64,000 bases of DNA from Phyllobacterium zundukense (GCF_025452195.1 NZ_CP104972.1:372001-436000); one strand, 5' to 3'; positions 8,890 through 17,665 are shown, counted from the stretch's first letter. Program-made: numbers and translations. Notes: generated by a model not told the origin, from the letters alone.

Positions 8890-10530
8890 ATGACCGATGC
8901 GGCCAATCAACTTCCAGACGACCTTGCCAGCGCGCATGCGATGATCCTCGCCGAGCGTGCGGGACGCCGTGAAGCCGAAGCAATTGCCGCTCGTGCGCAG
9001 GCGGTGAACGCGCATTCGGATGCGTTGATTGCCCGCTTGAGACTGGAGATCGAGAAGCTCAAGCGCGACATCCACGGCAGCCGCTCCGAGCGCAAGGCGC
9101 GTCTTCTCGAACAGATGGAATTGCAGCTTGAAGAGCTGGAAGCTGATGCCAGTCACGACGAATTGGCGGCCGAGATGGCGGCCCGATCATCAACCACCGT
9201 CAAAGCCTTCGAGCGCAAGCGTCCTTCACGAAAGCCGTTTCCCGAGCATCTGCCGCGCGAACGTGTCGTCATCGCTGCACCTCACACTTGTCCGTGCTGC
9301 GGCTCCGGCAAGCTGGCGAAACTAGGTGAGGATATTACCGAGACGCTGGAAGTGATCCCGCGTCAATGGAAGGTCATTCAGACGGTGCGGGAAAAGTTCA
9401 CCTGCCGCGAGTGCGAGAAGATCACGCAGCCTCCGGCACCTTTCCATGTGACACCACGCGGCTTTGCCGGGCCAAACCTGCTCGCCATGATTCTGTTTGA
9501 GAAGTTCGGCCAGCATCAGCCGCTGAACCGCCAGAGCGAGCGCTATGCCCGCGAAGGCATCGACCTCAGCCTCTCGACGCTTGCCGACCAGGTCGGTGCC
9601 TGTGCCGCAGCGCTGAAGCCGGTGCATGCGCTGATTGAAGCGCATGTTCTCAGCGCCGATCGGCTGCATGGCGATGACACGACCGTGCCAATCCTGGCGA
9701 AAGGCAAGACCGACACGGGTCGCATCTGGACGTATGTCAGGGATGACCGCCCATTTTGCGGCTCCAGCCCGCCGGCAGCCCTTTACTATGCGTCGCGCGA
9801 TCGGCGGCAGGAACATCCCGAGCGTCATCTTAAGAGCTTCGCCGGTATTCTGCAGGCGGACGCCTATGGCGGCTACAACCCGCTCTTCAAAGTGGATCGC
9901 GATTTGGGTCCGCTGACACAGGCACTGTGCTGGGCACATTCGCGCCGCAAGTTCTTCGGGCTTGCCGACATTGCGACGAATGCCAAACGCGGCAAGAACG
10001 CCACGCCGATCTCACCGGTTGCGCTCGACGCCGTAAAGCGCATCGATGCACTGTTCGACATTGAGCGCGACATCAATGGCCTTTCCGCCAACGAGCGGCT
10101 GCAACGACGCCAGCAGGAAAGCCGTCCTCTTGTCGACGAGCTTGAGAACTGGATGCGGATCGAGAGATCAAAACTGTCGCGCAGCTCGCCGGTCACCGAG
10201 CCCATCGACTACATGCTGAAGCGCTGGGAAGGCTTCACGACATTCCTCGGTGACGGTCGGATTTGCCTGACGAACAATGCTGCCGAACGAGCACTGCGCG
10301 GCTTCGCCCTCGGCAGAAAATCGTGGTTGTTTGCGGGCTCCGATCGCGGTGCTGACCGGGCTGCCTTCATGGCCACGCTGATCATGACGGCCAAGCTCAA
10401 TGACATCGATCCGCAGGCCTGGCTTGCCGATGTCCTCGCCCGCATCGCCGATATGCCGGTTACAAAACTCGCAGAGCTGTTGCCGTGGCATTGGAAACCG
10501 GAAACAGCGATCATCGCGTCGGCCGCGTAA
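8890..10530 (+). CDS. tnpC: IS66 transposase TnpC
   Basis: 546 residues, full length. The order is an N-terminal leucine-rich coiled coil (about 1-85), a zinc-binding segment (CPCCGSGKL ... CRECEK), and a DDE catalytic domain with Asp in HGDDTTVPI, Asp in QADAYGGYN and Glu in LTNNAAERALRGFALGRKS. The C-terminus ends with the usual ADMPVTKLAELLPWHW. It catalyses cut or copy and paste of the element. No damage seen. Confidence 0.95.
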   Translation: MTDAANQLPDDLASAHAMILAERAGRREAEAIAARAQAVNAHSDALIARLRLEIEKLKRDIHGSRSERKARLLEQMELQLEELEADASHDELAAEMAARSSTTVKAFERKRPSRKPFPEHLPRERVVIAAPHTCPCCGSGKLAKLGEDITETLEVIPRQWKVIQTVREKFTCRECEKITQPPAPFHVTPRGFAGPNLLAMILFEKFGQHQPLNRQSERYAREGIDLSLSTLADQVGACAAALKPVHALIEAHVLSADRLHGDDTTVPILAKGKTDTGRIWTYVRDDRPFCGSSPPAALYYASRDRRQEHPERHLKSFAGILQADAYGGYNPLFKVDRDLGPLTQALCWAHSRRKFFGLADIATNAKRGKNATPISPVALDAVKRIDALFDIERDINGLSANERLQRRQQESRPLVDELENWMRIERSKLSRSSPVTEPIDYMLKRWEGFTTFLGDGRICLTNNAAERALRGFALGRKSWLFAGSDRGADRAAFMATLIMTAKLNDIDPQAWLADVLARIADMPVTKLAELLPWHWKPETAIIASAA

Positions 10531-10743
10531 CAGGGCGCGGAACAGTTCTTCCGACCGTCGCAAACCTTCATCGCTTAGAACGACAGACTTCGACTTGTTC
10601 GCGGGATCTGCAATCAGACCCTTCTGATGCAAACGGTCCATGACGCCCCAGTCAAACCCTTTCCAGGCGCGACGCTCGTCATGCAGCGTGAGCCATAGTA
10701 AGGCGAGAACAGCATCATTGATCTTCTCGTCATCGATCTCCAT
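10168..10743 (-). CDS. DUF6429 passenger protein of IS66
   Basis: The first 70 or so residues (MEIDDEKINDAVLALLWL ... WKGFDWGVMDRLHQKGLI ... LSDEGLRRSEELFRALL) match the small DUF6429 proteins often found at the right end of rhizobial IS66 elements, on the strand opposite to tnpC. The usual stop just after that region is missing here, so the frame reads about 120 codons further, antisense to the tnpC 3' end. The long tail is probably meaningless. Function of DUF6429 is unknown. Confidence 0.65.
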   Translation of the reverse strand: MEIDDEKINDAVLALLWLTLHDERRAWKGFDWGVMDRLHQKGLIADPANKSKSVVLSDEGLRRSEELFRALLRGRRDDRCFRFPMPRQQLCEFCNRHIGDAGEDIGKPGLRIDVIELGRHDQRGHEGSPVSTAIGARKQPRFSAEGEAAQCSFGSIVRQANPTVTEECREAFPALQHVVDGLGDRRAARQF

Positions 10744-10800
10744 GCCGGAAACATACCATGCGCACAGGCTAAAATCCTGCGGCCCTCACCGGATGCGTAC

Positions 10801-10808
10801 ATCCGAAT
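10801..10808 (+). repeat. IS66 target site duplication, right copy
   Basis: ATCCGAAT follows directly on the ..GCGTAC right end of the element and equals the left copy at 8022-8029. Confidence 0.95.
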
Positions 10809-11287
10809 TCGGGATCGAGTCTCAAGAGAGAGAGCGCGAACACGGCTTGCGCGTCCCCATTTGCCCCTTCTTCTATGCCTTTGAAAACGAGGGAGGCTTG
10901 GCCATCAAACTTGACAGTCAGATCCCTTTCCTTCGAATAGGCCTCGAGGCGAAGGAATGCCCAGGCGAAACCGGGTTGAAAGTCGACGCTAACATTCCGC
11001 AGATGGACGACGGTGTCCTCACCTGCCTTGAATTTGGGGTCGTAGGCAATTTGTGCGTCCTTCAGGCTCTCCAGCGCGGTGTTCAATCCCCGCTCCGACA
11101 TAAACAACCCCGCTGGCCACGCTTCTGGAACGGGCTTCTGCCTCAAAAGGTCTTCGGCCTCCGATAGTGATCTCCACTCCGATAGGGTGCGGTCACGCTC
11201 GAAACTTAAATGCTGAAGTGCCAGCCACCCGACACCCATGGCTGCAAATAATGCAATTGCAATAATGACGCGTGCGCCCGTTCCCAT
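10801..11287 (-). pseudogene. 5' part of the anchored protein gene split by IS66
   Basis: The first 162 or so codons of the interrupted gene. The ATG at 11287 is chosen over a TTG at 11299 because of a GGAT ribosome site. The product starts with one transmembrane helix (ARVIIAIALFAAMGVGWLAL) that would anchor the rest outside the cytoplasmic membrane, then a segment with SERGLNTALESLKDAQIAY. If translated now, it would stop inside the IS (frame ends at 10769) and give a 172-residue fragment. See the 3' part for the rest. Confidence 0.85.
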
Positions 11288-11529
11288 GGCATGATCCAAA
11301 GCCAGATGATGGTAGTGTCAAATTAATGATAACACCTATTGTATTCGGCATACGGCCGACGGCAACAAGGGTATCGCTTCCTTCGATGACTTGTTGTCCC
11401 GACGTTACCTGACGTGGCCGCGTTCAATTTGGTCATAATATAATCCTTGCTGTGGTCATGTAGTGCGTTGGAGCGGCAAATCCGTTGGGCCGAATACTGT
11501 CACGGCATGGGCAATGCGCCCGTAGCCTT

Positions 11530-11730
11530 CTAACGATTGATCAGCCAGAGGATCAGCGAAAACACAATGCTGACAAGTAGGCCCGTGGTGATTGGGACGT
11601 ACATGGTAAAATTCTCGCGCTCGATCAGAATATCGCCCGGCAGTCTTCCAAAGCCAACGCGCGCGAGCCACGGCCAGAGAATACCGACCGCAACGATAAC
11701 AAGACCGACAATGATCAAGGTTCGGGACAT
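11530..11730 (-). CDS. DUF2905 family small membrane protein
   Basis: 66 residues with two transmembrane helices separated by the diagnostic loop GFGRLPGDILIERENFTMY. DUF2905 proteins are short inner-membrane proteins of unknown function, common in proteobacteria. The start at 11730 follows GGATAGG on the minus strand; the frame continues 37 codons upstream without a good signal. It lies 163 bases upstream of nothing obvious on its strand and appears to be single. Confidence 0.85.
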   Translation of the reverse strand: MSRTLIIVGLVIVAVGILWPWLARVGFGRLPGDILIERENFTMYVPITTGLLVSIVFSLILWLINR

Positions 11731-11893
11731 CCTATCCGCACGCTGTGTGTCGTAAATTTCATTGATCGATCGAATGATGAAAACAGACCGGAATTTTAAC
11801 ACAACTGGCAGAGATGTGCCTGCGCGCGTCATCTCCGCCAAGCCACGTCGCTGGACGCTGCTTTATATGCAAACTGTGGGGGGGAGTTCTGTC

Positions 11894-12799
11894 TCACTGC
11901 AAGGGCGGCTTTCTCAGAAAGCTGTTGCGATCGGCCGACTTCACCCGCAGCCATGCCTCGCGCCCGTTGCGCAGGACCCGCAGGGGGATCTCTGCGCCGG
12001 CAGGGCCGCTCGTCCACACCTTCCGGTAAAAATCAGCCAGCCCATCAACCTCCTCGCCCCGGATCTCCGAGATGATGTCGCCCTGACGCAGGCCCGCCTG
12101 AGCCGCCGGACCTCCTTGCGCGACACTCATAACCACAACCTTTCCGCGGCTCTCGGCAGAGAATGCCCCGAGCCAAGGCCGCGGCGGCTTGTTCACTCGG
12201 CCGCGCTTGAGTAGATCATCCAGGATCGGCGGCAACAAATTGATCGGTACGATCATATTGATGTCCGCCATCTCTCCATTGTTGCTCATTTGCAAGTGAA
12301 GTGAGCCGATGCCCAGGAGTCTGCCGTCTGTGTCGAGCAATGCAGCCCCTCCCCAGGAAGGATGAGCCGGCGCAATGAAGATCGCCTCATCCAGTACGTA
12401 CTCCCAATAGCCGGCAAATTCCTGTTTGGCGACGATGTTCGCTCGGACGAGCTGACCGATCCCATCCGCAAGCACAACCGGATCTCCGACCTTGGCCTGG
12501 GCTGCATCGCCGAAGTCCACCGCTGGCACGCCGAGCGGCCCAATCGCCTGCACGAGGCCAAATCCGGTTTCTTGATCATAGGCAAGCGCATGCCCTGGAA
12601 CGACGTGCCCGTCATGGCGGGTCAACCAAACTTCCTCGGCTTCGGTAATCAGGTAACCGATCGTCAGCACCAGCCCGTCCTTTCGAATGACCACGCCGCT
12701 GCCCTCTCTCAAGGTACCCAGCGTAGCCGCTGTAAACGCGTCATCGGGAATGGTGGACCGCAAAGCGACCATTGATTGGGAAATCGTATCGATAGTCAT
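11894..12799 (-). CDS. DegP-like trypsin/PDZ protein without catalytic residues
   Basis: 301 residues with a trypsin-like fold (about 1-200) and one PDZ domain (about 205-300; VAQGGPAAQAGLRQGDIISEI). The position of the catalytic His reads LTIGYLITEAEEV instead of TNxHVV, and the Ser motif reads SWGGAALLD instead of GNSGGPL, so the triad appears lost. There is no signal peptide. Such proteins may act as scaffolds or chaperones. The start could be 12799 or 12829 (in frame, ten codons earlier); both have weak ribosome sites. Confidence 0.8.
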   Translation of the reverse strand: MTIDTISQSMVALRSTIPDDAFTAATLGTLREGSGVVIRKDGLVLTIGYLITEAEEVWLTRHDGHVVPGHALAYDQETGFGLVQAIGPLGVPAVDFGDAAQAKVGDPVVLADGIGQLVRANIVAKQEFAGYWEYVLDEAIFIAPAHPSWGGAALLDTDGRLLGIGSLHLQMSNNGEMADINMIVPINLLPPILDDLLKRGRVNKPPRPWLGAFSAESRGKVVVMSVAQGGPAAQAGLRQGDIISEIRGEEVDGLADFYRKVWTSGPAGAEIPLRVLRNGREAWLRVKSADRNSFLRKPPLQ

Positions 12800-12829
12800 G
12801 GCATTCGTCCTGACAGCGAGAAGAAACAT

Positions 12830-13201
12830 CTCTTCCGTTATAGGTATGAAGCGGCTCCACCAGCCACAAGAAGCAAGGCGGACGTTTCAGGTAAAAAGTC
12901 GCCACCGGAACGAGATGAGGAACATCGAATGGACAATCGAACGTCGGCACTGCGCACACTCTTGCAATCGCCCCATCCGATACCCATTTCTGCCCTCCAC
13001 CCGTGATCGAGATTAGTGAGCAGCCAGCAATGACGCTCGCTTATCTCCGGGTAATGCGGCGCTCCTCGGAAACGAGTTGAGCGCCGTATTGTATGATGAT
13101 CATGGACATGGAAGCATGCCGCAGCTGTTGTGCTGACCCGACAGATGTAAACAAGACAGCGGATTGGTACAAAGCGCGGGAAAATCGGCTAATCGATATA
13201 C
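12830..13201. other. Intergenic, no gene seen
   Basis: About 370 bases between the protease-like gene and the C45 remnant. No credible frame. The end near 12830 should hold the minus-strand promoter. Confidence 0.5.
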
Positions 13202-13690
13202 ATGCAGAAACACTTTGTAGCCGCGCGTGAAGAAAAGCCCGGCGAGGCTTGGCTGACCCGTTTCTTGAAATTATCGCCAAGGCTCAAAGACCATGGGGCG
13301 GCTGCACCGATGGTATGAACAAACATGGCTTGGTCGCAAGTCTGACGTTCGGCGGCAGAGAAATTCAGGGTCGGGGATTTTCCGTTATCCTGATGCTGCG
13401 CTACATCCTAGAGACCTGCCAGCGGGTCGATGACACCATCAAAGCGCTGAGCCGTATACCAATCGCGGTGAGTCAAAATGTGACGCTGCTCGATCCGCTC
13501 ATTATGCCACTTTGTTCTTTTTGACAGCATTGGCTGACCCTGGAATGTCTTTAAAACACATTGGTTGAGTTATTTTTGCAGCCACTCTTTATTCGCGGCG
13601 TCGCCCGGTCGAAGGACGGTGGATTACATCTGGCCCGGAAAAACATGGTGTCAGTCCATTGGGTGAATTATACGCTGTGCATATGTACAC
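13202..13690 (+). pseudogene. Decayed C45-type hydrolase/acyltransferase
   Basis: Three pieces in different frames line up in order with the acyl-CoA:6-aminopenicillanate acyltransferase-like (peptidase C45) family. First HFVAAREEKPGEAWLTRF (from 13202), then WGGCTDGMNKHGLVASLTF and GFSVILMLRYILETC (13290-13500), then VEGR followed by VDYIWPGKTW and a stop near 13668. The middle of the enzyme is missing and at least two frame changes are needed. These enzymes are N-terminal nucleophile amidohydrolases. The assignment rests on recalled family patterns. Confidence 0.6.
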
Positions 13691-13928
13691 GACTATGGTC
13701 TTCCGTAGAGTCTCAAGGCATCAGTTATCAACTGGATGGAAGAACACATATCTCTACCATGAACCATGGCTTTCGCAGCGACCAGAAGCGGGCAGTTGCG
13801 AAGGCACAATCGTGGCAATGAGCAGCGTGGTGAGAATGACTCCTAACGGACTAAAAATCGTACGGCGCGCCTACGCTAAGCAGATCTGGTGCAGTACGAG
13901 CTCGCAACAGGAATGTTGAACGCGTCGT

Positions 13929-14588
13929 TTAGGCCCCACTCCTTTTGGCGATCGCCAGCGAAAGTCCAACGAGACACATGGTCAGCGACACCCACCAAAT
14001 GGAATCGCCCATGGTGAAACGTGTGATGGTGCTGATAACGCACCAGAGCGTCGGGATCACAAACAACAGGACGTCGTAGCGTTGCCAGGTCGATGCCAGA
14101 AATCCAATTGTCGCGATTGCTGTCGGATCGGGCATTATACCGAAGACTTCAGACGTTCCCGATCCCCGACCCGCGATCAACGACAGGCCGGGGTAGAGCA
14201 GCACGGCCACAGCCATGACGACGACCCCAGCAAGCCCGTCCGGCAGTGACGCTCCGGTTCTGCGCGGTATGACCTGAACGACGAGCATAAGGATCGCCTG
14301 CGCCACAAAGCCATAAGCCGCGTAGGTGGCGGCCCAGTTGATGCTTGAAAGACGCGACCAAAGGTAGGCCCAACCGACAAGCAGCCAAAGCGCGGCCAGA
14401 ACCATCGCAACGATCCGACTGGCGTTTGGCCGGGCACGCGCGAGCAAGCAGACGAGGCCTACTCCCACCAGCAGCGTCAAAATCTGAAGCGGCCAGAGAG
14501 CCAGGTTGTAGGCCTCGATCTGCCTGAAATAGACGCGAGGCGAGAACATCAAGAAATCCGAAGGCCCATACGACCACCATTCCGTCAC
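13929..14588 (-). CDS. DUF6064 family membrane protein
   Basis: 219 residues with six or seven transmembrane helices. The N-terminus MTEWWSYGPSDFLMFSP, then YFRQIEAYNLALWPLQ, is characteristic of DUF6064 integral membrane proteins, function unknown. The protein ends AIAKRSGA. It lies 31 bases downstream of the aldo/keto reductase gene on the same strand, so the two may share a transcript. Confidence 0.75.
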   Translation of the reverse strand: MTEWWSYGPSDFLMFSPRVYFRQIEAYNLALWPLQILTLLVGVGLVCLLARARPNASRIVAMVLAALWLLVGWAYLWSRLSSINWAATYAAYGFVAQAILMLVVQVIPRRTGASLPDGLAGVVVMAVAVLLYPGLSLIAGRGSGTSEVFGIMPDPTAIATIGFLASTWQRYDVLLFVIPTLWCVISTITRFTMGDSIWWVSLTMCLVGLSLAIAKRSGA

Positions 14589-14619
14589 AAGGCGTCCTCA
14601 TTTCGGGAGATGACAGCCA

Positions 14620-15549
14620 TTACAGGCGTTCCACGTAGTCGATCGTGCGTTTGCGCAAGGCCGGGTCCATGACGGCTCCGGTTGCCGCTTCCATGTTTTC
14701 CCGTACATGCGCCACGTTTGCGGTTGCTGGAATTGCGCAGGTGACCGCCGGATGCGAGATGATGAACTTAAGCATCAGTTGTGCCCAAGTCTTCGCTCCG
14801 ATTTCGGAGACCCAGTCCGGCAAGGGGTGATCCGCCATCTGCGCGATGAGGTCGCCCTGCCTGAAAGGGCGATTGACGATGACGGCGATCTTGCGCTCCG
14901 TGGCGAGTGGCAGGATGCGGTCCTCCACATCACGGTCCAAGACATTGTAGGTTACTTGAACGAAATCGATCGGCTGGGACGTCATGATATCTTCGACTTC
15001 AGAGTGGCGGCGTCCCTCCGAGGTCGTGATGCCGACATATTTAAGCTGGCCGGCATCCTTCATTTCGAACAGCGTCTGGAGATGCTCTTCCCAGCTCAGC
15101 AGATTGTGGACCTGAAGCAGATTGAACTGAGACACCCCCCAAAAGGCTTGAGACTGCCTGATTTGCTCCCGGCCGGATTGCGGATCACTGATCCAGACCT
15201 TGTCGGCGGAAAAAAGCGTTCGGGGCCGCGACAGCTTGTCGAGCCCGTAACCGATCGTCTTCTGCGCCGAACCATACATCGGCGAGGAGTCAATCAGCCT
15301 GCCTCCTGCCCCGAAGAACGCCTGCATGACGGCGGTACATTCATCTCGCAGTTTTATGTCGTCTCCGACATTGAACGTGATCCAGCTCCCCAGGCCGACG
15401 ACGGGAATTTCCTCTCCGGATGAAGGAATGGGCCTGGTCAGGACCGATGGCACCTGAGCAGACAGCCGGTCGGGAAAGCCCGCCAGAGCCCCGGAACCCG
15501 CTATTAGCGCAAGAGCTTCCCGCCGATTGATTGAGAATCGCCTCGCCAT
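14620..15549 (-). CDS. Tat-exported aldo/keto reductase
   Basis: 309 residues. A twin-arginine signal (RRFSINRREALALIAG) leads into an AKR (alpha/beta)8 barrel with a plausible tetrad: Asp in LIDSSPMYG, Tyr in the same motif, Lys in SADKVW and His in LLQVHNLL. The fold reduces carbonyls with NADPH; a periplasmic AKR needs its cofactor inserted before export, which fits Tat. The start at 15549 follows GAGGAGAC on the minus strand; a TTG five codons upstream is rejected. First gene of a possible pair with DUF6064. Confidence 0.88.
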   Translation of the reverse strand: MARRFSINRREALALIAGSGALAGFPDRLSAQVPSVLTRPIPSSGEEIPVVGLGSWITFNVGDDIKLRDECTAVMQAFFGAGGRLIDSSPMYGSAQKTIGYGLDKLSRPRTLFSADKVWISDPQSGREQIRQSQAFWGVSQFNLLQVHNLLSWEEHLQTLFEMKDAGQLKYVGITTSEGRRHSEVEDIMTSQPIDFVQVTYNVLDRDVEDRILPLATERKIAVIVNRPFRQGDLIAQMADHPLPDWVSEIGAKTWAQLMLKFIISHPAVTCAIPATANVAHVRENMEAATGAVMDPALRKRTIDYVERL

Positions 15550-15990
15550 CTTGTCTCCTCGCAAGTCGCGCCGGTTTGCCTCTTATTGGCGGAGTATCGG
15601 GTATCCGCTGCCACTTGAAAACCCATAGCCGGGTGACCGCCACTCACATTGAATTGAAGCCATGATGCAGTCCCTAAGTCCCGTAGCGCTTCCGGCTTAT
15701 GGCGCGGGATGATCAAATAATCTAGCTTCGGCCCGACAAGGCCGGATAGGGTTTCCGCAACATTGATCGAAAGCAATTCGAGGACCTGACGAGAACTGCT
15801 GCGGTCTTTGAGGATAATCGGACACTGAGCATCGGGTTGTCGTCTTTATCCTTTAGTTCGTGAGAACGCTCGCACCTCAAAATCTCCATGATGCTGGACG
15901 AACTGATTCTCTTGTGTTCAAACGGGGATTGCCCACGACCGGAAACGCGTGGCCTTCAGACGGTTACTGAAACGAACTGAGAAGCAGCTC
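15550..15990. other. Intergenic, start of a duplicated stretch
   Basis: About 440 bases without a gene. From about 15890 on it resembles the sequence just upstream of the intact kup gene (about 25710-25803), so the duplication includes promoter DNA. The end near 15550 should contain the reductase promoter. Confidence 0.55.
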
Positions 15991-16300
15991 ATGAGCAAAG
16001 CCCGGACGGATGACGACGGCAAAATAAGCCATCCTTTGCACGATCCGGATGATCGTCCGACCGGACCTATCCGGTTCTTGTTTTAGGAGCTTTGGGCGTT
16101 GTCTATGGCGACATCGGCTCAAGTCCGATCTACGCGTTTCGCGAAGCACTGCATGCTGCTTCCACTGATGGTTCCCTTTTGCGGGCAGATGTCCTAGGCA
16201 TCGTATCCATGATTTTTTGGGCCCTGACGCTGATCGTCACGGTCAAGTATATCCTGTTTGTCCTTCGCTCAGACCACGACGGCGAAGGGGGCATCCCGGA
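15991..16300 (+). pseudogene. Truncated, frameshifted duplicate of kup
   Basis: The first 100 or so codons copy the kup gene at 25804. The ATG at 15991 opens MSKARTDDDGKI, but this frame hits a stop at 16083-16085; the copy continues in the next frame as [14 protein letters not shown] and [20 protein letters not shown] up to [12 protein letters not shown]. The similarity then breaks off abruptly at about 16295, where an unrelated MFS fragment begins. It is a dead partial copy of a potassium transporter. Confidence 0.85.
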
Positions 16301-16470
16301 ACAGGTAGCCGAGGCGGTGCGTGTCAACACCGAAGCCCGGCTGCGTGCCCTCAAGATCGGTCTGCTGATTATGGCCGGGCTGGCGTTTCCTGGCCATATT
16401 CCCTGCGGGAGGATTGCCAGACTATCGGCCGGGGGGAAATCCCGGCCAATCCCAGGCAACCGGACCATCT
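16296..16470 (+). pseudogene. MFS transporter C-terminal remnant
   Basis: Directly after the kup fragment the translation reads [20 protein letters not shown], then (one frame over) [16 protein letters not shown] and (one more) EIPANP. This is the last transmembrane helix and tail typical of one group of major facilitator transporters. Two frame changes within 60 bases show decay. The junction with kup is a deletion or recombination scar. Confidence 0.6.
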
Positions 16471-16882
16471 GTCAAAGAGCCGTCTTAGTTTGCTGACGAC
16501 GTCACCAAAGAGCGGTGCTACGTTCTGACGCCCGGTTCGTATCGGTTGTGCCTAGGTACACTCTTTGCTGCGCACTTCGAAACTTCTATACCAAGAACTT
16601 GATGCGTTCGTAGTCGCCTTTCAAAACGCCCGTAGCAACAAACTCGATGGTGTCAGTTCCGGCCCCACCGATTTACGCCGCGGGAACTTCAAGCACGCCG
16701 GACAGTTTAGCTACATCGGAGAGTTTCGCCGATTCTCCGACAAGGTTCGGCAAGAGGGCCACCCCACTTGAGACCGAGCTTCGCCTGGTGGCTCGCGTCA
16801 AATTGAACGTGGAGACGATCGAGGAAGAAGAGGCCATGGAACATGGGCTTGGATTAAGAACACCTGATAGCGAGGTGAGGCC
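16471..16882. other. Intergenic with an uncertain upstream ORF
   Basis: About 410 bases. A plus-strand frame 16647-16886 ends in an ATGA overlap with the next gene and could encode a short leader protein (79 residues), but its composition is unconvincing and it has no ribosome site. Confidence 0.35.
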
Positions 16883-17194
16883 ATGAGAGAACGCAAGGCG
16901 TCTTATGTTCCCAATCATGCCCGATACGAAATAACGCCGCCCAAGGGGGATGGCCCCTATCTTCGGCGCGGCGCTGAATGTGCGGGCGCGATCGAGGGGA
17001 TGTTCAAGGATCAGATTGCCCTTCCTTTCAACCACCTCACCTATATCCGGGTGTACGAGAAGGCCAGGCAAGCCGGTTGGCAGGATCAGGAGATACGTAA
17101 GGCCATCCTCTTTTGGACCGACCAGATGATGCTTAGCCAGATCGCAGGATCTGACGGCGAGGTCATCGACTATCTCGACGAGTTCTGGCGCTGA
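16883..17194 (+). CDS. Hypothetical protein, 103 residues
   Basis: A soluble, mostly helical product with protein-like composition: ARYEITPPKGDGPYLRRG, then FKDQIALPFNHLTYIRVYEK, QDQEIRKAILFWTDQM and a closing EVIDYLDEFWR. No motif is recognised. The start has a GAGG-containing upstream sequence (GCGAGGCC). A longer minus-strand frame (16673-17302) covers the same DNA and is taken as its shadow. Confidence 0.5.
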   Translation: MRERKASYVPNHARYEITPPKGDGPYLRRGAECAGAIEGMFKDQIALPFNHLTYIRVYEKARQAGWQDQEIRKAILFWTDQMMLSQIAGSDGEVIDYLDEFWR

Positions 17195-17284
17195 AAAATG
17201 TGGCTCGACACAGGCACAATTCAGATCGTGAAGCGCCGCTGCCAAGTCCGATATGTTCACGACGCCAACCCTGCCTCTTTGGTT

Positions 17285-17399
17285 GATCCCAAAAGTCCCC
17301 ATAGTTTGCCTCTTTGCCCTCTGGATCGATTTTTTCGAAAGCGACTACCGCCTCCTCGAAGCGGTTCATTGAGAAGTAAGCCAAGAGAGGTCCGCGCAA
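17285..17399 (-). pseudogene. Adenylate cyclase TPR fragment
   Basis: The minus-strand translation LLAYFSMNRFEEAVVAFEKI, then DPEGKEANYGDFWDQ, is nearly the same as FAYLSLDRFKEAAVAFEKI and DPEAKETSYWDFWSTY in the cyclase gene at 31880-34129. The match covers about 38 codons, one TPR repeat, and stops on both sides. It is a scrap of a cyclase paralogue. Confidence 0.75.
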
Positions 17400-17519
17400 C
17401 TAAGGTGTGGCTATCGGGGCACTACCCATATGTTTCTCGATGCCACGCCTGGCGCTCAACACTATCTATGGTAGCCTCGAGTCGTTGGCCTACTTCAACT
17501 TGATGAAAAGGATCTTCGA

Positions 17520-17648
17520 ATGAACAAAGTTCTGATCACCGTCGTTGCCGTACTAACAGTGATGAGTTTAAGTGCCTGCGGATCAATCGGCAAAGGAAAA
17601 GCTCCTCCGCCAATGGCGGAACCGACTGCAGCGCCAGTCTATAAATAG
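17520..17648 (+). CDS. Small lipoprotein, 42 residues
   Basis: MNKVLITVVAVLTVMSLSAC is a lipoprotein signal with the lipobox LSAC; the mature part is GSIGKGKAPPP and a proline/alanine tail ending in VYK. It should be anchored in a membrane by acylation of the Cys. Gram-negative bacteria often carry such entericidin-like or unassigned lipopeptides. A perfect hairpin follows at 17666, in keeping with a real transcript. Confidence 0.65.
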   Translation: MNKVLITVVAVLTVMSLSACGSIGKGKAPPPMAEPTAAPVYK

Positions 17649-17665
17649 AGGCTGGTTCTGTACTG

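Larger units (their letters stand above)
8030..10800 (+). mobile_element. Complete IS66-family insertion sequence (2771 bp)
   Basis: The element has all IS66 parts: tnpA, tnpB and tnpC on the plus strand and a DUF6429 passenger on the minus strand. The ends are inverted repeats starting GTATCCCCACGGTGACGGCC on the left and, read inward, GTACGCATCCGGTGAGGGCC on the right (15 of the first 21 positions match). Flanking 8-bp duplications are perfect, so the insertion is fairly recent. All three transposition genes are open, hence it may still be active. It sits inside an anchored-protein gene that it inactivates. Confidence 0.95.

Noticed and set aside
8030..9156. Minus-strand open frame continuing from 6409 to 9156 (915 codons)
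   Set aside because: The part from 8030 up lies inside IS66 antisense to tnpA, tnpB and tnpC; the true gene continues beyond the IS at 10801.
16673..17302. 209-codon minus-strand ORF
   Set aside because: Shadow of the 16883-17194 gene; no ribosome site or motif.
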